Below are positions 1-9,482 of a stretch of 64,000 nucleotides of DNA, piece after piece. Under the pieces are notes generated by a model. It was given only the letters and a program-made list of their open reading frames with translations, searched no databases and had not been told where the DNA came from. The stretch spans positions 1-64,000 of the forward strand of contig NZ_RCAA01000020.1 in assembly GCF_003628475.1 (NCBI RefSeq), read 5' to 3'. Each line of letters begins with the position of its first letter. The stretch's first letter is position 1. Source of the stretch: Enterobacter sp. R1(2018). GTDB lineage: Bacteria > Pseudomonadota > Gammaproteobacteria > Enterobacterales > Enterobacteriaceae. The translations under genes and the position numbers were made by a program.

Positions 1-39
1 TTTTTCGGAAGCTGACAACCCCTAATTTGCAATTTCTTT

Positions 40-921
40 TCAAGCGTCGTTTTTTTGTGCAAAACCACCGTAAACCGGCAGTTTTTCGAGCTTAAAGAAG
101 CCGTAGCGCTGCAAAACGGGCATCAGCTGCGCGGTTTCCGGGGTGAAATCCATACAGAAAGCAATATTCTCATCGGTAGAAAAAGCCGCTGGCGCTTCAT
201 GCTCTAAAAGCCAGGCGGTGCGGCGCGCTATCGCAGCGCCGGAATCTATCAGCCGCGTCCCTTCCGGCAATACCTGCAGCAGCTCTTCCTGTAAGAGAGG
301 AAAATGGGTACAGCCCAACACTACTGTATCCGGCGGCTCTTTCATCTTCAGCCATGGACGCAGGATCTTGCGAAGTTCTTCCAGAGGCACAGGTTCGCCG
401 TGCAGCTTCGCTTCCGCAAGCTCTACCAGCTCGGCTGAACCCAGCATTTCGATTTTGCATTCTGTAGCAAAGCGCGCCACCAGTTCATGAGTATAAGGCC
501 GCCGCACCGTGCCGCGCGTTGCCAGTAGGCCAACAATGCCGTTTGCCGTCATACGGGCAGCGGGTTTGATAGCTGGCACGACGCCAACGACAGGGAAGAC
601 GAACTTTTCACGTAATGCAGGAAGAGAAACCGTGCTTGCGGTATTACACGCAATAATCGCGAGTGCGAGGGGATAACGCTCCTGGACAGCCGTAACAATA
701 TCTATCACGCGCTCAACGATAAACTCTTCGCTCTTTTCACCGTAGGGAAAGGCTACGTTATCGAAGGCGTAGATATAATGCAGGTCCGGCAGAAGTTGCC
801 GGACCTCGTTATACACTGAAAGCCCCCCGACGCCGGAATCAAAGACCAGTACCGTGGGGCGTGCATCAGAAGGTATAGCTGCCAGAGAGGTAGTATTCCC
901 GTCCTGGGGTTTGATAGCCAT
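40..921 (-). CDS. murI: glutamate racemase
   Basis: This cytoplasmic enzyme converts L-glutamate to D-glutamate for peptidoglycan precursors. The 293-residue protein has the FDSGVGG phosphate/substrate loop near residue 28 and the two catalytic cysteines in ACNTAS (Cys92) and GCTHFP (about Cys204), as in the family. I chose the ATG giving MAIKPQDG; an open extension of 15 codons upstream has no family similarity. The N-terminus overlaps the 3' end of btuB by 56 bp, the same arrangement as in E. coli, so translation may be coupled. The C-terminus is a few residues longer than in K-12. In E. coli an rRNA operon follows murI; only 39 bases are visible here, so this cannot be checked. Confidence 0.96.
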   Translation of the reverse strand: MAIKPQDGNTTSLAAIPSDARPTVLVFDSGVGGLSVYNEVRQLLPDLHYIYAFDNVAFPYGEKSEEFIVERVIDIVTAVQERYPLALAIIACNTASTVSLPALREKFVFPVVGVVPAIKPAARMTANGIVGLLATRGTVRRPYTHELVARFATECKIEMLGSAELVELAEAKLHGEPVPLEELRKILRPWLKMKEPPDTVVLGCTHFPLLQEELLQVLPEGTRLIDSGAAIARRTAWLLEHEAPAAFSTDENIAFCMDFTPETAQLMPVLQRYGFFKLEKLPVYGGFAQKNDA

Positions 922-2740
922 AAACCGTCTCGTAATCTTTATCGAACAGGTTGGCGATTCTACCACGAACGGTCAGCTGAGAGGTGACTGGATATGAAGC
1001 GGAGACGTCAACTGTGCTGTAGCTCGGCAAAATTTGCTGAGTGTTGTTATAAGCAGATGTGTTGTTGTCGTAACGCTTTCCATAATACTGCCAGGACACA
1101 TCCATATCGACGTTGAACATCGTCCAGTCGAGCTGATACTTCGCCTGGCGTTTCGCACGGCGAGCCAACACTTCATCGTTCTGGTCATTACGCGAATCGA
1201 TATACTGCAGCGTGACCCTGTGGGTGAAGATGCCGGTATCTACGCTTCCCGTCCACTCCAGCCCTTTGATGGTCGCGGAATCGATATTGTCGTAAGCACC
1301 GTCGTAGGTTACCGGATCGGAGTAATAGGTAATCAGATTCTGGATTTTGTAGCGATAGGCAGACAGGCGCCAGTCCAGCGGACCGGTCAGACCTTCAAGT
1401 CCCGCCTCCCACTGTTTAGACTCTTCTGGTTGCAAATTCGGATTGGAGGCAATACCGAAGCGCGTAGAGCCAAACTGCTGGCCGAGCGATGGTGCCAGGA
1501 ATCCTGTGCCGTAAGAAACCGTTGCACGGTAGCCTTCCACAAACTCCCAGCCTGCCGCCGTCTGCCACGTGCCGTGCCAGCCGAACTGTTCGTCGTGGTC
1601 CTCGCGCCCGGAAGCCTCAAGCGTTACGTCGCCAAAATGCTGCTGGCCGCTAAGATACAGGCCGGTGTTGTCACGTTTGTAGGTATCTTTAATCGCGGTA
1701 TCGGAAGATGCCAGGCGTTGCTGCTGCCAGTCCACGCCGGCGCTGACAGAGCCCTGACCGACGGCAAAATTATTGCCCCACTGCAGATTACGCTGGGTCA
1801 TGCGGTCCAGCGTAGTGCCGTCGTTATAGCGTCCATACTCGCTGCTGTAGTTATAGTCCTTCACTTTCTGGTAGCTGGCGATCAGCTGCGAAGAGTAAAT
1901 GCCGGAGTGGAAACGCATCCCGCCGTCATAGCTTTGGTTGTAAAGCTGCTCTTCGTTGGCACTATAGGCAGGCATATACGGCGGGCTGCCCAGGTCATAA
2001 TCGATATTGTTGGTGTAGCTACGGCCGCGGAAGAAACCATCGAATTCATCGTTGAATTTATGCTCCACGCCGCCCCAGAACGATTTATTACGGGATCCGT
2101 CGCGGTCGTTATCGCCGCTATAGGTGGAGTGCGGCTGGACGTTGAAACCTTTGGTCGTTTCGTATGAGCCGGCAATCGTCGCCACCGTATCGCCAAAGCG
2201 CTGACGCAGCGTGCCGTCATACTGCTGATAGCCTTTCGACCCCATTCCGGCGTTAATCTGCGATTTTTCTTCATCAGAGCGGGTGATCACGTTAATGACG
2301 CCGCCAATCGCGCCGGAGCCGTAAACGGCAGAGCGCGGGCCGCGAATATACTCTACGCGCTGGACTAAAGAGACAGGAATCTGGTTGAAATCGGCAGTAT
2401 TCGCAATACCCGGGCGCGCAACCGGAACGCCGTCTATCAGAACCAGAACGTGGCTGGCATTGGTGCCGCGAATAAACATAGAAGAGCTTTGCCCGAGGCC
2501 GCCGTACTGCGCGATATCCACGCCCGGCAGGCGGCGCATGACATCGTTAAGGTTTTTTGCCTGCCACCTGTCGATATCTTCGCGAGTGATAATGTCCGTC
2601 GGAGCCAGCACGGAATTAACCGGCTGCTGGAAACGATTAGCCGTCACCATCAGAGTATCTTCAGAATTGCTGTCCTGCGCCCAGCCAGAAAACGCCGTTA
2701 CGGACAGGGCCGTAAACAGCGAAACTTTTTTTATCATCAT
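866..2740 (-). CDS. btuB: TonB-dependent vitamin B12 outer-membrane receptor
   Basis: BtuB takes up cobalamin across the outer membrane using energy from TonB. The 624-residue protein has an N-terminal signal peptide ending near AWAQ/GWAQ, a TonB box (DTLMVTA) about residues 28-34, the plug domain with the IRGTNASHVLVLIDG motif, and a C-terminal beta-barrel ending in aromatic Phe (SGSYTF), which is the outer-membrane insertion signal. The central barrel loops differ much more from E. coli than the plug and the last strands, as expected for surface-exposed, phage-selected loops. Two adjacent ATGs (MMIKK) are possible starts. A cobalamin riboswitch precedes it, so expression should fall when B12 is abundant. 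Confidence 0.95.
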   Translation of the reverse strand: MMIKKVSLFTALSVTAFSGWAQDSNSEDTLMVTANRFQQPVNSVLAPTDIITREDIDRWQAKNLNDVMRRLPGVDIAQYGGLGQSSSMFIRGTNASHVLVLIDGVPVARPGIANTADFNQIPVSLVQRVEYIRGPRSAVYGSGAIGGVINVITRSDEEKSQINAGMGSKGYQQYDGTLRQRFGDTVATIAGSYETTKGFNVQPHSTYSGDNDRDGSRNKSFWGGVEHKFNDEFDGFFRGRSYTNNIDYDLGSPPYMPAYSANEEQLYNQSYDGGMRFHSGIYSSQLIASYQKVKDYNYSSEYGRYNDGTTLDRMTQRNLQWGNNFAVGQGSVSAGVDWQQQRLASSDTAIKDTYKRDNTGLYLSGQQHFGDVTLEASGREDHDEQFGWHGTWQTAAGWEFVEGYRATVSYGTGFLAPSLGQQFGSTRFGIASNPNLQPEESKQWEAGLEGLTGPLDWRLSAYRYKIQNLITYYSDPVTYDGAYDNIDSATIKGLEWTGSVDTGIFTHRVTLQYIDSRNDQNDEVLARRAKRQAKYQLDWTMFNVDMDVSWQYYGKRYDNNTSAYNNTQQILPSYSTVDVSASYPVTSQLTVRGRIANLFDKDYETVYGYQTPGREYYLSGSYTF

Positions 2741-2810
2741 TTATATAAGCATCCGCTTTCAAATCAAGGATGCCGCAGGCATAACCGATAGCACGCGATA
2801 GTTATGCCAA

Positions 2811-2980
2811 TTGCGACGTAAACCGGCAGGTCTTCGGGCTTGGAGGCGTTTTATGGATGATGACTTCCCACTTATATAAGCAGTGTCTGCGTTTCGCTTT
2901 CATCCCGCTCTTCCTTACCGCTGCGCGTCAGCCCCAGAATTCCACTGGGTTCCCTTTTAACTCTCAGGAGGCCGGAGAGC
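2811..2980 (-). promoter_or_regulatory. cobalamin riboswitch (btuB leader)
   Basis: On the minus strand the btuB leader carries the B12 box AAGCCCGAAGACCTGCC (2825-2841) and, further 5', the conserved core around GGGAA, CCAGTGGAATTCTGG and CTGACGCGCAGCGG. This is the adenosylcobalamin aptamer known from enterobacterial btuB, which controls ribosome access to the btuB start site. The boundaries are approximate. It fills most of the 370-bp gap between btuB and the divergent trmA. Confidence 0.93.
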
Positions 2981-3110
2981 GCATGCTACAGTTATCGCGT
3001 TATAGATGTCCAGACTTCCAGCTGCACTTCCCTGGACAAAGAGACTGGACATCCCGGGGCTATTCCCTAAAATCGCCGCGTAGTTTGACTTCATTAACAG
3101 GTAGCCGCCT

Positions 3111-4211
3111 ATGACCCCCGAACATCTCCCGACTGAACTTTACGACGCGCAACTGGCTGAAAAAGTCACCCGCCTGCAAAACATGATGGCCCCTTTTGCC
3201 GCGCCCGCGCCGGAGGTGTTCCGTTCACCTGTCAGCCATTACCGCATGCGCGCAGAATTCCGCATCTGGCACGATGAGGACGATCTCTACCACATCATGT
3301 TTGACCAGCAGACCAAACAGCGGATTCGGGTGGATAGCTTCCCGGCGGCCAGCTCGCTTATTAACGCGCTGATGCCGGCCATGCTGGACGGCGTGCGGGA
3401 TATCCCCGCGTTGCGCCATAAACTTTTCCAGATAGATTACCTGACGACCCTCAGTAACCAGGCCGTTGTATCTTTGCTTTATCATCGCAAGTTGGATGAG
3501 GAGTGGCAGCGGCACGCCGAAGCGCTACGCGATAAGCTTCGCGCTCAAGGCTTTAACGTCCATTTGATTGGCCGCGCCACGAAAACCAAAATCGAGCTGG
3601 ATCAGGACTATATTGACGAGCGCCTGCCGGTTGCGGGCAAAGAGATGATTTACCGTCAGGTAGAAAACAGTTTTACCCAGCCAAACGCGGCGATGAATAT
3701 TCAGATGCTGGAATGGGCGCTGGAAGCAACTAAAAACTCAAGCGGCGATCTGCTGGAACTGTACTGCGGCAACGGCAATTTCTCTTTGGCTCTGGCGCGC
3801 AACTTTAACCGCGTGCTGGCAACCGAAATCGCCAAGCCCTCCGTTGCCGCCGCGCAGTACAACATTGCCGCCAACAAAATTGAAAACGTGCAGATTATCC
3901 GCATGGCGGCTGAGGAGTTTACTCAGGCCATGAACGGCGTGCGTGAGTTTAATCGCCTGAAAGGCATCGACCTGAAAAGCTACCGGTGCGAGACGATTTT
4001 TGTCGATCCGCCGCGCAGCGGGCTGGATGCCGATACGGTGAAGATGGTGCAGGCCTATCCGCATATTCTGTATATCTCCTGCAACCCGCAAACGCTGTGC
4101 GAGAATCTGGAAACGCTGGCGGAAACACACGAAATTTCGCGTCTGGCGCTCTTCGATCAGTTCCCTTATACGCACCACATGGAATGCGGCGTGTGGCTGA
4201 CGCGTAAATAA
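3111..4211 (+). CDS. trmA: tRNA (uracil-5-)-methyltransferase
   Basis: TrmA makes m5U54 (ribothymidine) in the T-loop of tRNA using S-adenosylmethionine. The 366-residue length equals E. coli TrmA. Visible motifs are the SAM-binding stretch [15 protein letters not shown] in the middle, [10 protein letters not shown], and the catalytic-cysteine motif YISCNPQTL near residue 324. The gene is divergent from btuB across the riboswitch region and ends at a strong hairpin terminator shared with yijD. The start ATG follows GGTAGCC about 10 bases upstream. Confidence 0.96.
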   Translation: MTPEHLPTELYDAQLAEKVTRLQNMMAPFAAPAPEVFRSPVSHYRMRAEFRIWHDEDDLYHIMFDQQTKQRIRVDSFPAASSLINALMPAMLDGVRDIPALRHKLFQIDYLTTLSNQAVVSLLYHRKLDEEWQRHAEALRDKLRAQGFNVHLIGRATKTKIELDQDYIDERLPVAGKEMIYRQVENSFTQPNAAMNIQMLEWALEATKNSSGDLLELYCGNGNFSLALARNFNRVLATEIAKPSVAAAQYNIAANKIENVQIIRMAAEEFTQAMNGVREFNRLKGIDLKSYRCETIFVDPPRSGLDADTVKMVQAYPHILYISCNPQTLCENLETLAETHEISRLALFDQFPYTHHMECGVWLTRK

Positions 4212-4244
4212 CAAAAACGGACGCCGCGGCGTCCGTTCTTTTTT
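4212..4244. terminator. bidirectional terminator trmA/yijD
   Basis: A 9-bp stem (ACGGACGCC / GGCGTCCGT, 4217-4236) is followed by TTCTTTTTT on the plus strand and preceded by a run of A, so it can end transcription from both convergent genes. Confidence 0.85.
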
Positions 4245-4258
4245 GCAGTCCAGCAAAC

Positions 4259-4615
4259 TTAGTCCGTAAGCTGCGCCTTGCGGGCGCGGATTTTAAAACC
4301 AATCCAGAATAGCAGCGCCACGGAAAGCACGGACGGCAGGAAGTTTGAGCCAATTGCCGGATACTCTGCACGAACGACGGCGCTATACAGCAGCACGCCG
4401 AGCACAAAGCAGGCCGCGGCCAGGCTCGGCAGCCCGACAGGCATCGTTCGGTTTTGATAACGCTGGTGCAGACAGTACACCGTCAGCACCAGCGCGATAA
4501 TCGGAAAGACAGAAAACGGCACCACCGAGCTGAACAGCGCGGCGAAGGTTCCGTTAATTGACAGGCCAGCGATAAACGCCAGCACCAGCGTACCTCTCTC
4601 TTGTAACTGTTTCAT
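4259..4615 (-). CDS. yijD: inner-membrane protein of the YijD family
   Basis: This is a 118-residue hydrophobic protein of unknown function, close in length and sequence to E. coli YijD (119 aa). It has about four predicted membrane segments: around residues 9-29, 33-50, 60-80 and 88-107. The start chosen is the ATG giving MKQLQERG, since the 25 codons further upstream overlap the fabR end and have no similarity to the family. It lies 10 bp downstream of fabR on the same strand, so the two are co-transcribed as in E. coli. No catalytic motif is visible. Confidence 0.9.
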   Translation of the reverse strand: MKQLQERGTLVLAFIAGLSINGTFAALFSSVVPFSVFPIIALVLTVYCLHQRYQNRTMPVGLPSLAAACFVLGVLLYSAVVRAEYPAIGSNFLPSVLSVALLFWIGFKIRARKAQLTD

Positions 4616-4625
4616 TGCTCGTCCT

Positions 4626-5267
4626 TCACTCTTCGGATAATTGAGCCAGCGACATCTTTTCTTGCTCCCGGCGATACCAGTAATACGCACCTTTTGAAAT
4701 CATGCGCAGCTGCAACACCAGGCGCTCTTCGAGCTGACGACGCTGCTCGAGGTCAACGTCGAGGGCTTCGGCACCGGCGCTAAAAACAATGGTGACCATC
4801 GCTTCTGCCTGCGCTTCAGTAAAGCTGCGCGGCATGCGATTTTCGAGTTCTAAATAGTCGGCAAGTTCCGCAATAAAATGCTGAATTTCGCGGGCCACCG
4901 CGGCGCGAAAAGCGGCAGATGTGCCGGAACGTTCACGCAGTAATAAACGAAAAGCGTTGGGGTTATTACCGATGAATTCCATAAATGTAGAAACGGACGT
5001 GCGGATAACGCTTCCGCCTTTGGCAATGCGCTGGCGGGCCTGACGCATTAGCTGACGCAGCATCAAACCGCTTTCATCTACCATGGTCAGACCCAGTTCA
5101 TCAACGTCGCGAAAGTGACGATAAAACGACGTTGGCGCAATCCCGGCCTCACGTGCAACCTCTCGTAAACTGAGGCTGGCGAAACTTCGTTCAGCACTTA
5201 ACTGGCTAAACGCGGCTTCAACCAGAGAACGCCTGGTTCGTTCTTTTTGTTGCGCTCTTACACCCAT
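4626..5267 (-). CDS. fabR: TetR-family repressor of unsaturated fatty-acid synthesis
   Basis: FabR represses fabA and fabB and thereby balances unsaturated against saturated fatty acids in membrane phospholipids. The 213-residue protein begins MGVRAQQKE and has a TetR-type helix-turn-helix over residues about 10-55 ([20 protein letters not shown]), nearly identical to E. coli. The C-terminal ligand/dimer domain is also well conserved, but the last 10 residues differ. An upstream in-frame ATG would add seven residues (MRDSGNM); I preferred the start that matches the family core. It is the first gene of a fabR-yijD unit and is divergent from sthA. Confidence 0.94.
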   Translation of the reverse strand: MGVRAQQKERTRRSLVEAAFSQLSAERSFASLSLREVAREAGIAPTSFYRHFRDVDELGLTMVDESGLMLRQLMRQARQRIAKGGSVIRTSVSTFMEFIGNNPNAFRLLLRERSGTSAAFRAAVAREIQHFIAELADYLELENRMPRSFTEAQAEAMVTIVFSAGAEALDVDLEQRRQLEERLVLQLRMISKGAYYWYRREQEKMSLAQLSEE

Positions 5268-5463
5268 CATGTTGCCTGAATCCCTCAAACCGAACTGGCA
5301 CTATACCAGACTCTAACGCTACCGCTTTTATACAGGATTGTGAATGATTGTTTACGGGAGCCCACTCGCGTTAAAAAGTAAAAAGCACAGGGATAATTGG
5401 GTTATACCGCCGATGATGTTACCATCATGTTGCTATTATGTATAAGAACAGGTAAGCCTTACC

Positions 5464-6864
5464 ATGCCACACACCTACGATTATGATGCAGTAGTAATTG
5501 GTTCCGGCCCGGGCGGCGAAGGCGCTGCAATGGGGCTGGTGAAACTTGGCGCCAGGGTAGCGGTGATTGAGCGCTACCATAACGTCGGCGGCGGTTGCAC
5601 CCACTGGGGAACCATTCCGTCAAAAGCCCTCCGCCACGCCGTTAGCCGTATTATAGAATTCAATCAGAACCCGTTATACAGCGACCATACCCACCTTCTA
5701 CGTTCCTCCTTTGCCGATATCCTTAACCATGCCGACAGCGTGATTAACCAGCAAACCCGCATGCGCCAAAGCTTCTACGAGCGTAACCGCTGTGAAATGC
5801 TGCAGGGCGACGCAAGATTTGTCGATGAACACACCATCGCGCTGGAGTGCCATGACAGTTCGGTGGAAATGATTACCGCCGAGAAGTTCGTCATTGCCTG
5901 CGGTTCGCGACCATATCGTCCACCAGAAGTCGACTTTACGCATCCGCGCGTTTACGACAGCGATTCCATTCTCAATCTGCACCACGAACCACGCCACGTC
6001 ATTATTTACGGCGCAGGCGTTATCGGTTGTGAATACGCGTCAATTTTCCGCGGCATGAACGTCAAAGTAGATTTGATCAACACGCGCGACCGCCTGCTGG
6101 CGTTCCTCGATCAGGAAATGTCAGATTCACTCTCATATCACTTCTGGAACAGCGGCGTCGTTATCCGCCACAACGAAGAGTTTGAGAGTATTGAAGGCGT
6201 GGAAGATGGGGTGATCGTCTCGCTGAAATCCGGTAAGAAGGTCAAAGCCGATTGCCTGCTGTATGCCAACGGCCGCACGGGCAATACCGACTCCCTGTCG
6301 CTGGAAAACGTTGGGCTGGAAGCCGATAGCCGCGGCCTGCTGAAGGTCAACAGTATGTACCAGACGGCGCAGCCGCATATCTATGCGGTCGGGGATGTAA
6401 TAGGTTATCCAAGCCTTGCGTCTGCGGCTTACGATCAGGGCCGTATCGCAGCACAGGCGCTGGTGAAAGGCGAAGCCAACGCGCACCTGATTGAAGATAT
6501 TCCCACCGGGATTTATACCATTCCAGAAATCAGCTCCGTTGGGAAAACCGAACAGCAGCTAACGTCCATGAAAGTGCCTTACGAAGTGGGACGCGCTCAG
6601 TTTAAGCATCTGGCTCGCGCGCAGATCGTCGGCATGAACGTGGGCACGCTAAAAATTCTCTTCCATCGCGAGACGAAAGAGATTTTAGGCATACACTGCT
6701 TTGGGGAACGCGCGGCGGAAATTATTCACATCGGCCAGGCGATAATGGAGCAGAAAGGCGGTGGTAACACCATCGAGTACTTTGTTAACACCACCTTCAA
6801 CTACCCAACGATGGCGGAAGCCTATCGGGTAGCGGCGTTAAACGGCTTAAACCGCCTGTTTTAA
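5464..6864 (+). CDS. sthA: soluble pyridine nucleotide transhydrogenase
   Basis: SthA is a cytoplasmic FAD enzyme that moves reducing equivalents between NADPH and NAD, mainly consuming excess NADPH. The protein is 466 residues, equal to E. coli SthA. The FAD-binding GSGPGG motif is at about residues 13-18, the region that holds a redox disulfide in related reductases reads [13 protein letters not shown] with only one cysteine (typical of SthA), and the NAD(P) loop [10 protein letters not shown] lies near residue 183. Its 3' end overlaps convergent oxyR by 18 bp. Upstream at 5413-5428 there is a short inverted repeat, ATGATG/CATCAT, just before a likely -10 (TATTAT), which could be an operator. 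Confidence 0.96.
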   Translation: MPHTYDYDAVVIGSGPGGEGAAMGLVKLGARVAVIERYHNVGGGCTHWGTIPSKALRHAVSRIIEFNQNPLYSDHTHLLRSSFADILNHADSVINQQTRMRQSFYERNRCEMLQGDARFVDEHTIALECHDSSVEMITAEKFVIACGSRPYRPPEVDFTHPRVYDSDSILNLHHEPRHVIIYGAGVIGCEYASIFRGMNVKVDLINTRDRLLAFLDQEMSDSLSYHFWNSGVVIRHNEEFESIEGVEDGVIVSLKSGKKVKADCLLYANGRTGNTDSLSLENVGLEADSRGLLKVNSMYQTAQPHIYAVGDVIGYPSLASAAYDQGRIAAQALVKGEANAHLIEDIPTGIYTIPEISSVGKTEQQLTSMKVPYEVGRAQFKHLARAQIVGMNVGTLKILFHRETKEILGIHCFGERAAEIIHIGQAIMEQKGGGNTIEYFVNTTFNYPTMAEAYRVAALNGLNRLF

Positions 6865-7764
6865 CACGGAGTCAAAATGGCCGTCCATTTGTGTACGGAC
6901 GGCTTCCGCAAGCTGCTCATAGCGGCTGCGCAGCGGTGATCCCGGACGATAAACCAGACCAACCGTACGGCGCGGCTCTGGTTTATAACAGGGCAGATAA
7001 ACCACACCGTCCCGCTCGCGTTCGTTTGGCACGGCCAGCGCCGGCAACAGCGTGATTCCGCTGCCCGCAGCCACCATGTTACGCAGCGTTTCTAAGCTGG
7101 TTGCGCGGAAATGCGTGTCTTCATCCGCGCCGGCTTCAAAACAGAAGCCCAACGCCTGATCGCGCAAGCAGTGACCGTCCTCCAGCATTAACAGCTTCTC
7201 GCCGGCAAGGTCGGAGAGCGGTACACGGTCGCGATTCGCCCACGGATGATCCTGATATACCGCCAGCACCATAGGCTCATCAAACAGCGGCACCTCAATA
7301 AAGGCTTCGCTCTCTTTAACCAGCGCAAGGATGGCGCAATCAAGCTTGCCGCTATCAAGCTGCGCTAACAGCTGATGGGTCTGCGCTTCATGCAGATACA
7401 TTTCCAGTTTTGGGAAAGTTTTGTGCAGCATCGGGATAATCTGCGGCAGCAGGTAAGGCCCAACGGTTGGAATAAGGCCGATATGCAGCGGTCCGGACAT
7501 CGCCTCGCCCTGCTGGCTGGCCATCTCTTTGAGCACCTTCACTTCGCGCAGTACGGTACGGGCCTGATCGACCAGCAGCAAACCTGCCTGGGTGAATAAA
7601 ACTTTGCGGCTGGTACGTTCCAGCAGCATGACGCCCAGCTCATCTTCCAGCTTACGGATTTGGCCGCTCAGGGTTGGCTGGCTAACATGACAGGCATCCG
7701 CTGCCCGGCGAAAATGACGATGCTCAGCTAACGCCACAAGGTATTCAAGATCACGAATATTCAT
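6847..7764 (-). CDS. oxyR: LysR-family hydrogen peroxide sensor and regulator
   Basis: OxyR activates antioxidant genes when H2O2 oxidises it. The protein is 305 residues, the same as E. coli, starting at [18 protein letters not shown]. It has the N-terminal winged helix-turn-helix (residues about 1-60) and the redox cysteines within [16 protein letters not shown], corresponding to Cys199 and Cys208. The longer open frame starting 15 codons upstream runs into the operator and was rejected. A divergent OxyS RNA gene and an OxyR binding site lie immediately upstream, so autoregulation is expected. Its end overlaps sthA. Confidence 0.96.
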   Translation of the reverse strand: MNIRDLEYLVALAEHRHFRRAADACHVSQPTLSGQIRKLEDELGVMLLERTSRKVLFTQAGLLLVDQARTVLREVKVLKEMASQQGEAMSGPLHIGLIPTVGPYLLPQIIPMLHKTFPKLEMYLHEAQTHQLLAQLDSGKLDCAILALVKESEAFIEVPLFDEPMVLAVYQDHPWANRDRVPLSDLAGEKLLMLEDGHCLRDQALGFCFEAGADEDTHFRATSLETLRNMVAAGSGITLLPALAVPNERERDGVVYLPCYKPEPRRTVGLVYRPGSPLRSRYEQLAEAVRTQMDGHFDSVLKQAV

Positions 7765-7797
7765 TGTCCATCCTCCAGCGCCATGATAGCCCATGGC

Positions 7798-7832
7798 GAT
7801 AGATAGCATAGCAACGAACGATTATCCCTATC
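7798..7832. promoter_or_regulatory. OxyR operator between oxyR and oxyS
   Basis: The segment contains GATAGATAGCATAGC, then GAACGATTATCCCTATC, in the same place and nearly the same sequence as the E. coli oxyR-oxyS control region. It fits the extended OxyR pattern of four ATAG-type elements. It should repress oxyR and activate oxyS. Confidence 0.8.
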
Positions 7833-7866
7833 AAGAACGAATAGGAATAATAAGCGGCAACAGCAC

Positions 7867-7988
7867 GAACCATCCAACGTTTGACCCCTCAACGGATGGT
7901 TCCGCTGCAGAGAAACTCTCTGTTCTCTGAATGCCTACTATGAAAAGCCAACGTGAAATTTTAGCGGACTTGATGTCCGCTTTTTTTT
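7867..7988 (+). ncRNA. oxyS: OxyS small RNA
   Basis: This is a Hfq-binding oxidative-stress RNA of about 120 nt. The block AAAGCCAACGTGAA followed by a GC stem (AGCGGAC / GTCCGCT) and a run of eight T is the conserved 3' part of E. coli OxyS, and the position (divergent from oxyR, next to argH) is identical. The 5' stem (ACCATCC...GGATGGT) surrounds an ACCCCTC-like loop. The transcript start is approximate: a -10-like AATAAT lies at 7846-7851. The 3' terminator loop here is TTGAT, unlike the CTCCAG-type loop of E. coli that pairs with fhlA mRNA. The RNA is therefore clearly present, but its targets may differ. Confidence 0.88.
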
Positions 7989-8037
7989 GCACTGAATTCG
8001 GGAAGAGCCCTCACGGAAGTGAAGGCGTTCTGAAAGG

Positions 8038-9411
8038 TTAAACCAAACGCTGTTTCGCTTCCGCAATGGCCAGCGCCACCTGCTCAGGCGACACGCCGCC
8101 TTTTGCGGCGCGTTTATCCAGGCAGGATTGCAGAGATAAAACGGCATACACGTCATCAGCAATGACCGCGCTAAATTTTTGCAAATCCGTAAGCGATAAA
8201 GCTTCTAAGGCTTTACCCTGGCGAATCGCTTCTACGACGGCTTCACCCACGATATGGTGCGCTTCACGGAACGGAACGCCTTTGGCGACCAGATAATCTG
8301 CAAGCTCGGTGGCGTTGGCATAGCCTTGCTCGGCCGCTTCTTTACAGCGCGGACGTTTCACCTGAATGCCGTCCAGCACCAGTAAGGACATATGCAGACA
8401 GTCAAGCCAGGTATCGAGGGCGTCGAATAAACCTTCTTTGTCTTCCTGCATATCTTTGTTGTAGGCCAGCGGCAGTCCTTTTAGCGTCATCATCATGCCG
8501 GTCAGCGCGCCCTGGACGCGGCCACACTTGCCGCGGATCAGTTCCAGCGCATCCGGATTTTTCTTCTGCGGCATCAGTGAAGAGCCGGAAGTTACGCGAT
8601 CCGAAAGCTCAACAAAGCCAGCCTCGCCGGTATTGAAAAAGATCAGATCTTCAGCGAAGCGCGACAGATGAACCATGCCGATCGACGCATTGGATAAAAG
8701 TTCAAGCACATGGTCGCGATCGGAAACGCTGTCCAGGCTGTTGCGGGTAGCGGAGGAAAAACCAAGCCAGCCGGCCAGCTGCTCACGGTCGATTTCATAC
8801 GCGGTGCCGGCCAGCGCGCCGCTGCCAAGCGGGCTGACGTCAAGGCGTTCCAGCGTGCTTTGCAGACGGCTTTCATCGCGCGCCAGCATTTCTACGTAAG
8901 CCAGGCACCAGTGGGCAAACGTCACCGGCTGCGCACGCTGGAGGTGGGTATAGCCGGGCATGACCGCGTCCTGATTATTTTCAGCGGTTTCTACCAGCGC
9001 CTGCTGCAGCTGACGAGTCGCCGCCAGCAGCTCGCTAATTTGCGTTTTGCACCACAGCTTCAGGTCGGTTGCGACCTGATCGTTACGGCTACGGCCGGTA
9101 TGGAGTTTTTTACCCAACGCGCCGACTTTATCGATGAGTCTGCCTTCCACCCAACTGTGAATATCTTCCGCGTCGCTCTCAAGAATGGCCTGCGGGTTGG
9201 CCTGTACTTCTTCAAGCAGCACGTTCAGTGCCTGCTCGAGCTCGACCTGTTCCGCCTGCGTCAGAACACCGACGGTAACCAGCGCTTTGGACCAGGCGAC
9301 GGAACCCACGATATCCTGCTCGGCCAGCCGGTAGTCAAAGCGCAATGAATCATTGAACTGTTTAAACCGCTGGTCTGCTGCCTGAGTAAAACGTCCACCC
9401 CAAAGTGCCAT
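8038..9411 (-). CDS. argH: argininosuccinate lyase
   Basis: ArgH catalyses the last step of arginine synthesis, splitting argininosuccinate into arginine and fumarate. The 457-residue protein has the fumarase/aspartase-superfamily signature [13 protein letters not shown] near residues 275-288, HTGRSRND near 105, and YTHLQRAQP near 155, all matching E. coli ArgH. It is the last gene of the argCBGH cluster. The 71-bp gap from argG contains a palindromic hairpin, so its expression level could differ from that of the upstream genes. Confidence 0.97.
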   Translation of the reverse strand: MALWGGRFTQAADQRFKQFNDSLRFDYRLAEQDIVGSVAWSKALVTVGVLTQAEQVELEQALNVLLEEVQANPQAILESDAEDIHSWVEGRLIDKVGALGKKLHTGRSRNDQVATDLKLWCKTQISELLAATRQLQQALVETAENNQDAVMPGYTHLQRAQPVTFAHWCLAYVEMLARDESRLQSTLERLDVSPLGSGALAGTAYEIDREQLAGWLGFSSATRNSLDSVSDRDHVLELLSNASIGMVHLSRFAEDLIFFNTGEAGFVELSDRVTSGSSLMPQKKNPDALELIRGKCGRVQGALTGMMMTLKGLPLAYNKDMQEDKEGLFDALDTWLDCLHMSLLVLDGIQVKRPRCKEAAEQGYANATELADYLVAKGVPFREAHHIVGEAVVEAIRQGKALEALSLTDLQKFSAVIADDVYAVLSLQSCLDKRAAKGGVSPEQVALAIAEAKQRLV

Positions 9412-9446
9412 AGTCGTGCTCCATTAATTTCGTTATTACTTTTACC

Positions 9447-9471
9447 GGCGGGTAAGCCTACGTCACCCGCC
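9447..9471. repeat. REP-like hairpin between argG and argH
   Basis: GGCGGGT and ACCCGCC form a 7-bp stem around an 11-base loop. The shape and GC-rich ends resemble enterobacterial REP elements, and there is no T-run after it in the direction of argH transcription, so it is not a typical terminator. Only this one copy was noticed in the window, so classification as REP is uncertain. Confidence 0.45.
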
Positions 9472-9482
9472 CTTTACGATTT

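Noticed and set aside
1-39. Start of an rRNA operon beyond murI
   Set aside because: That is the E. coli neighbour, but these 39 bases show no promoter or rRNA sequence that can be recognised.
1034-2167. 377-codon open frame opposite btuB
   Set aside because: No start signal or family resemblance; low-complexity Val/Ile/Arg composition typical of an antisense shadow.
2857-3114. 85-codon plus-strand frame before trmA
   Set aside because: It runs through the btuB cobalamin riboswitch on the opposite strand; the frame is accidental.
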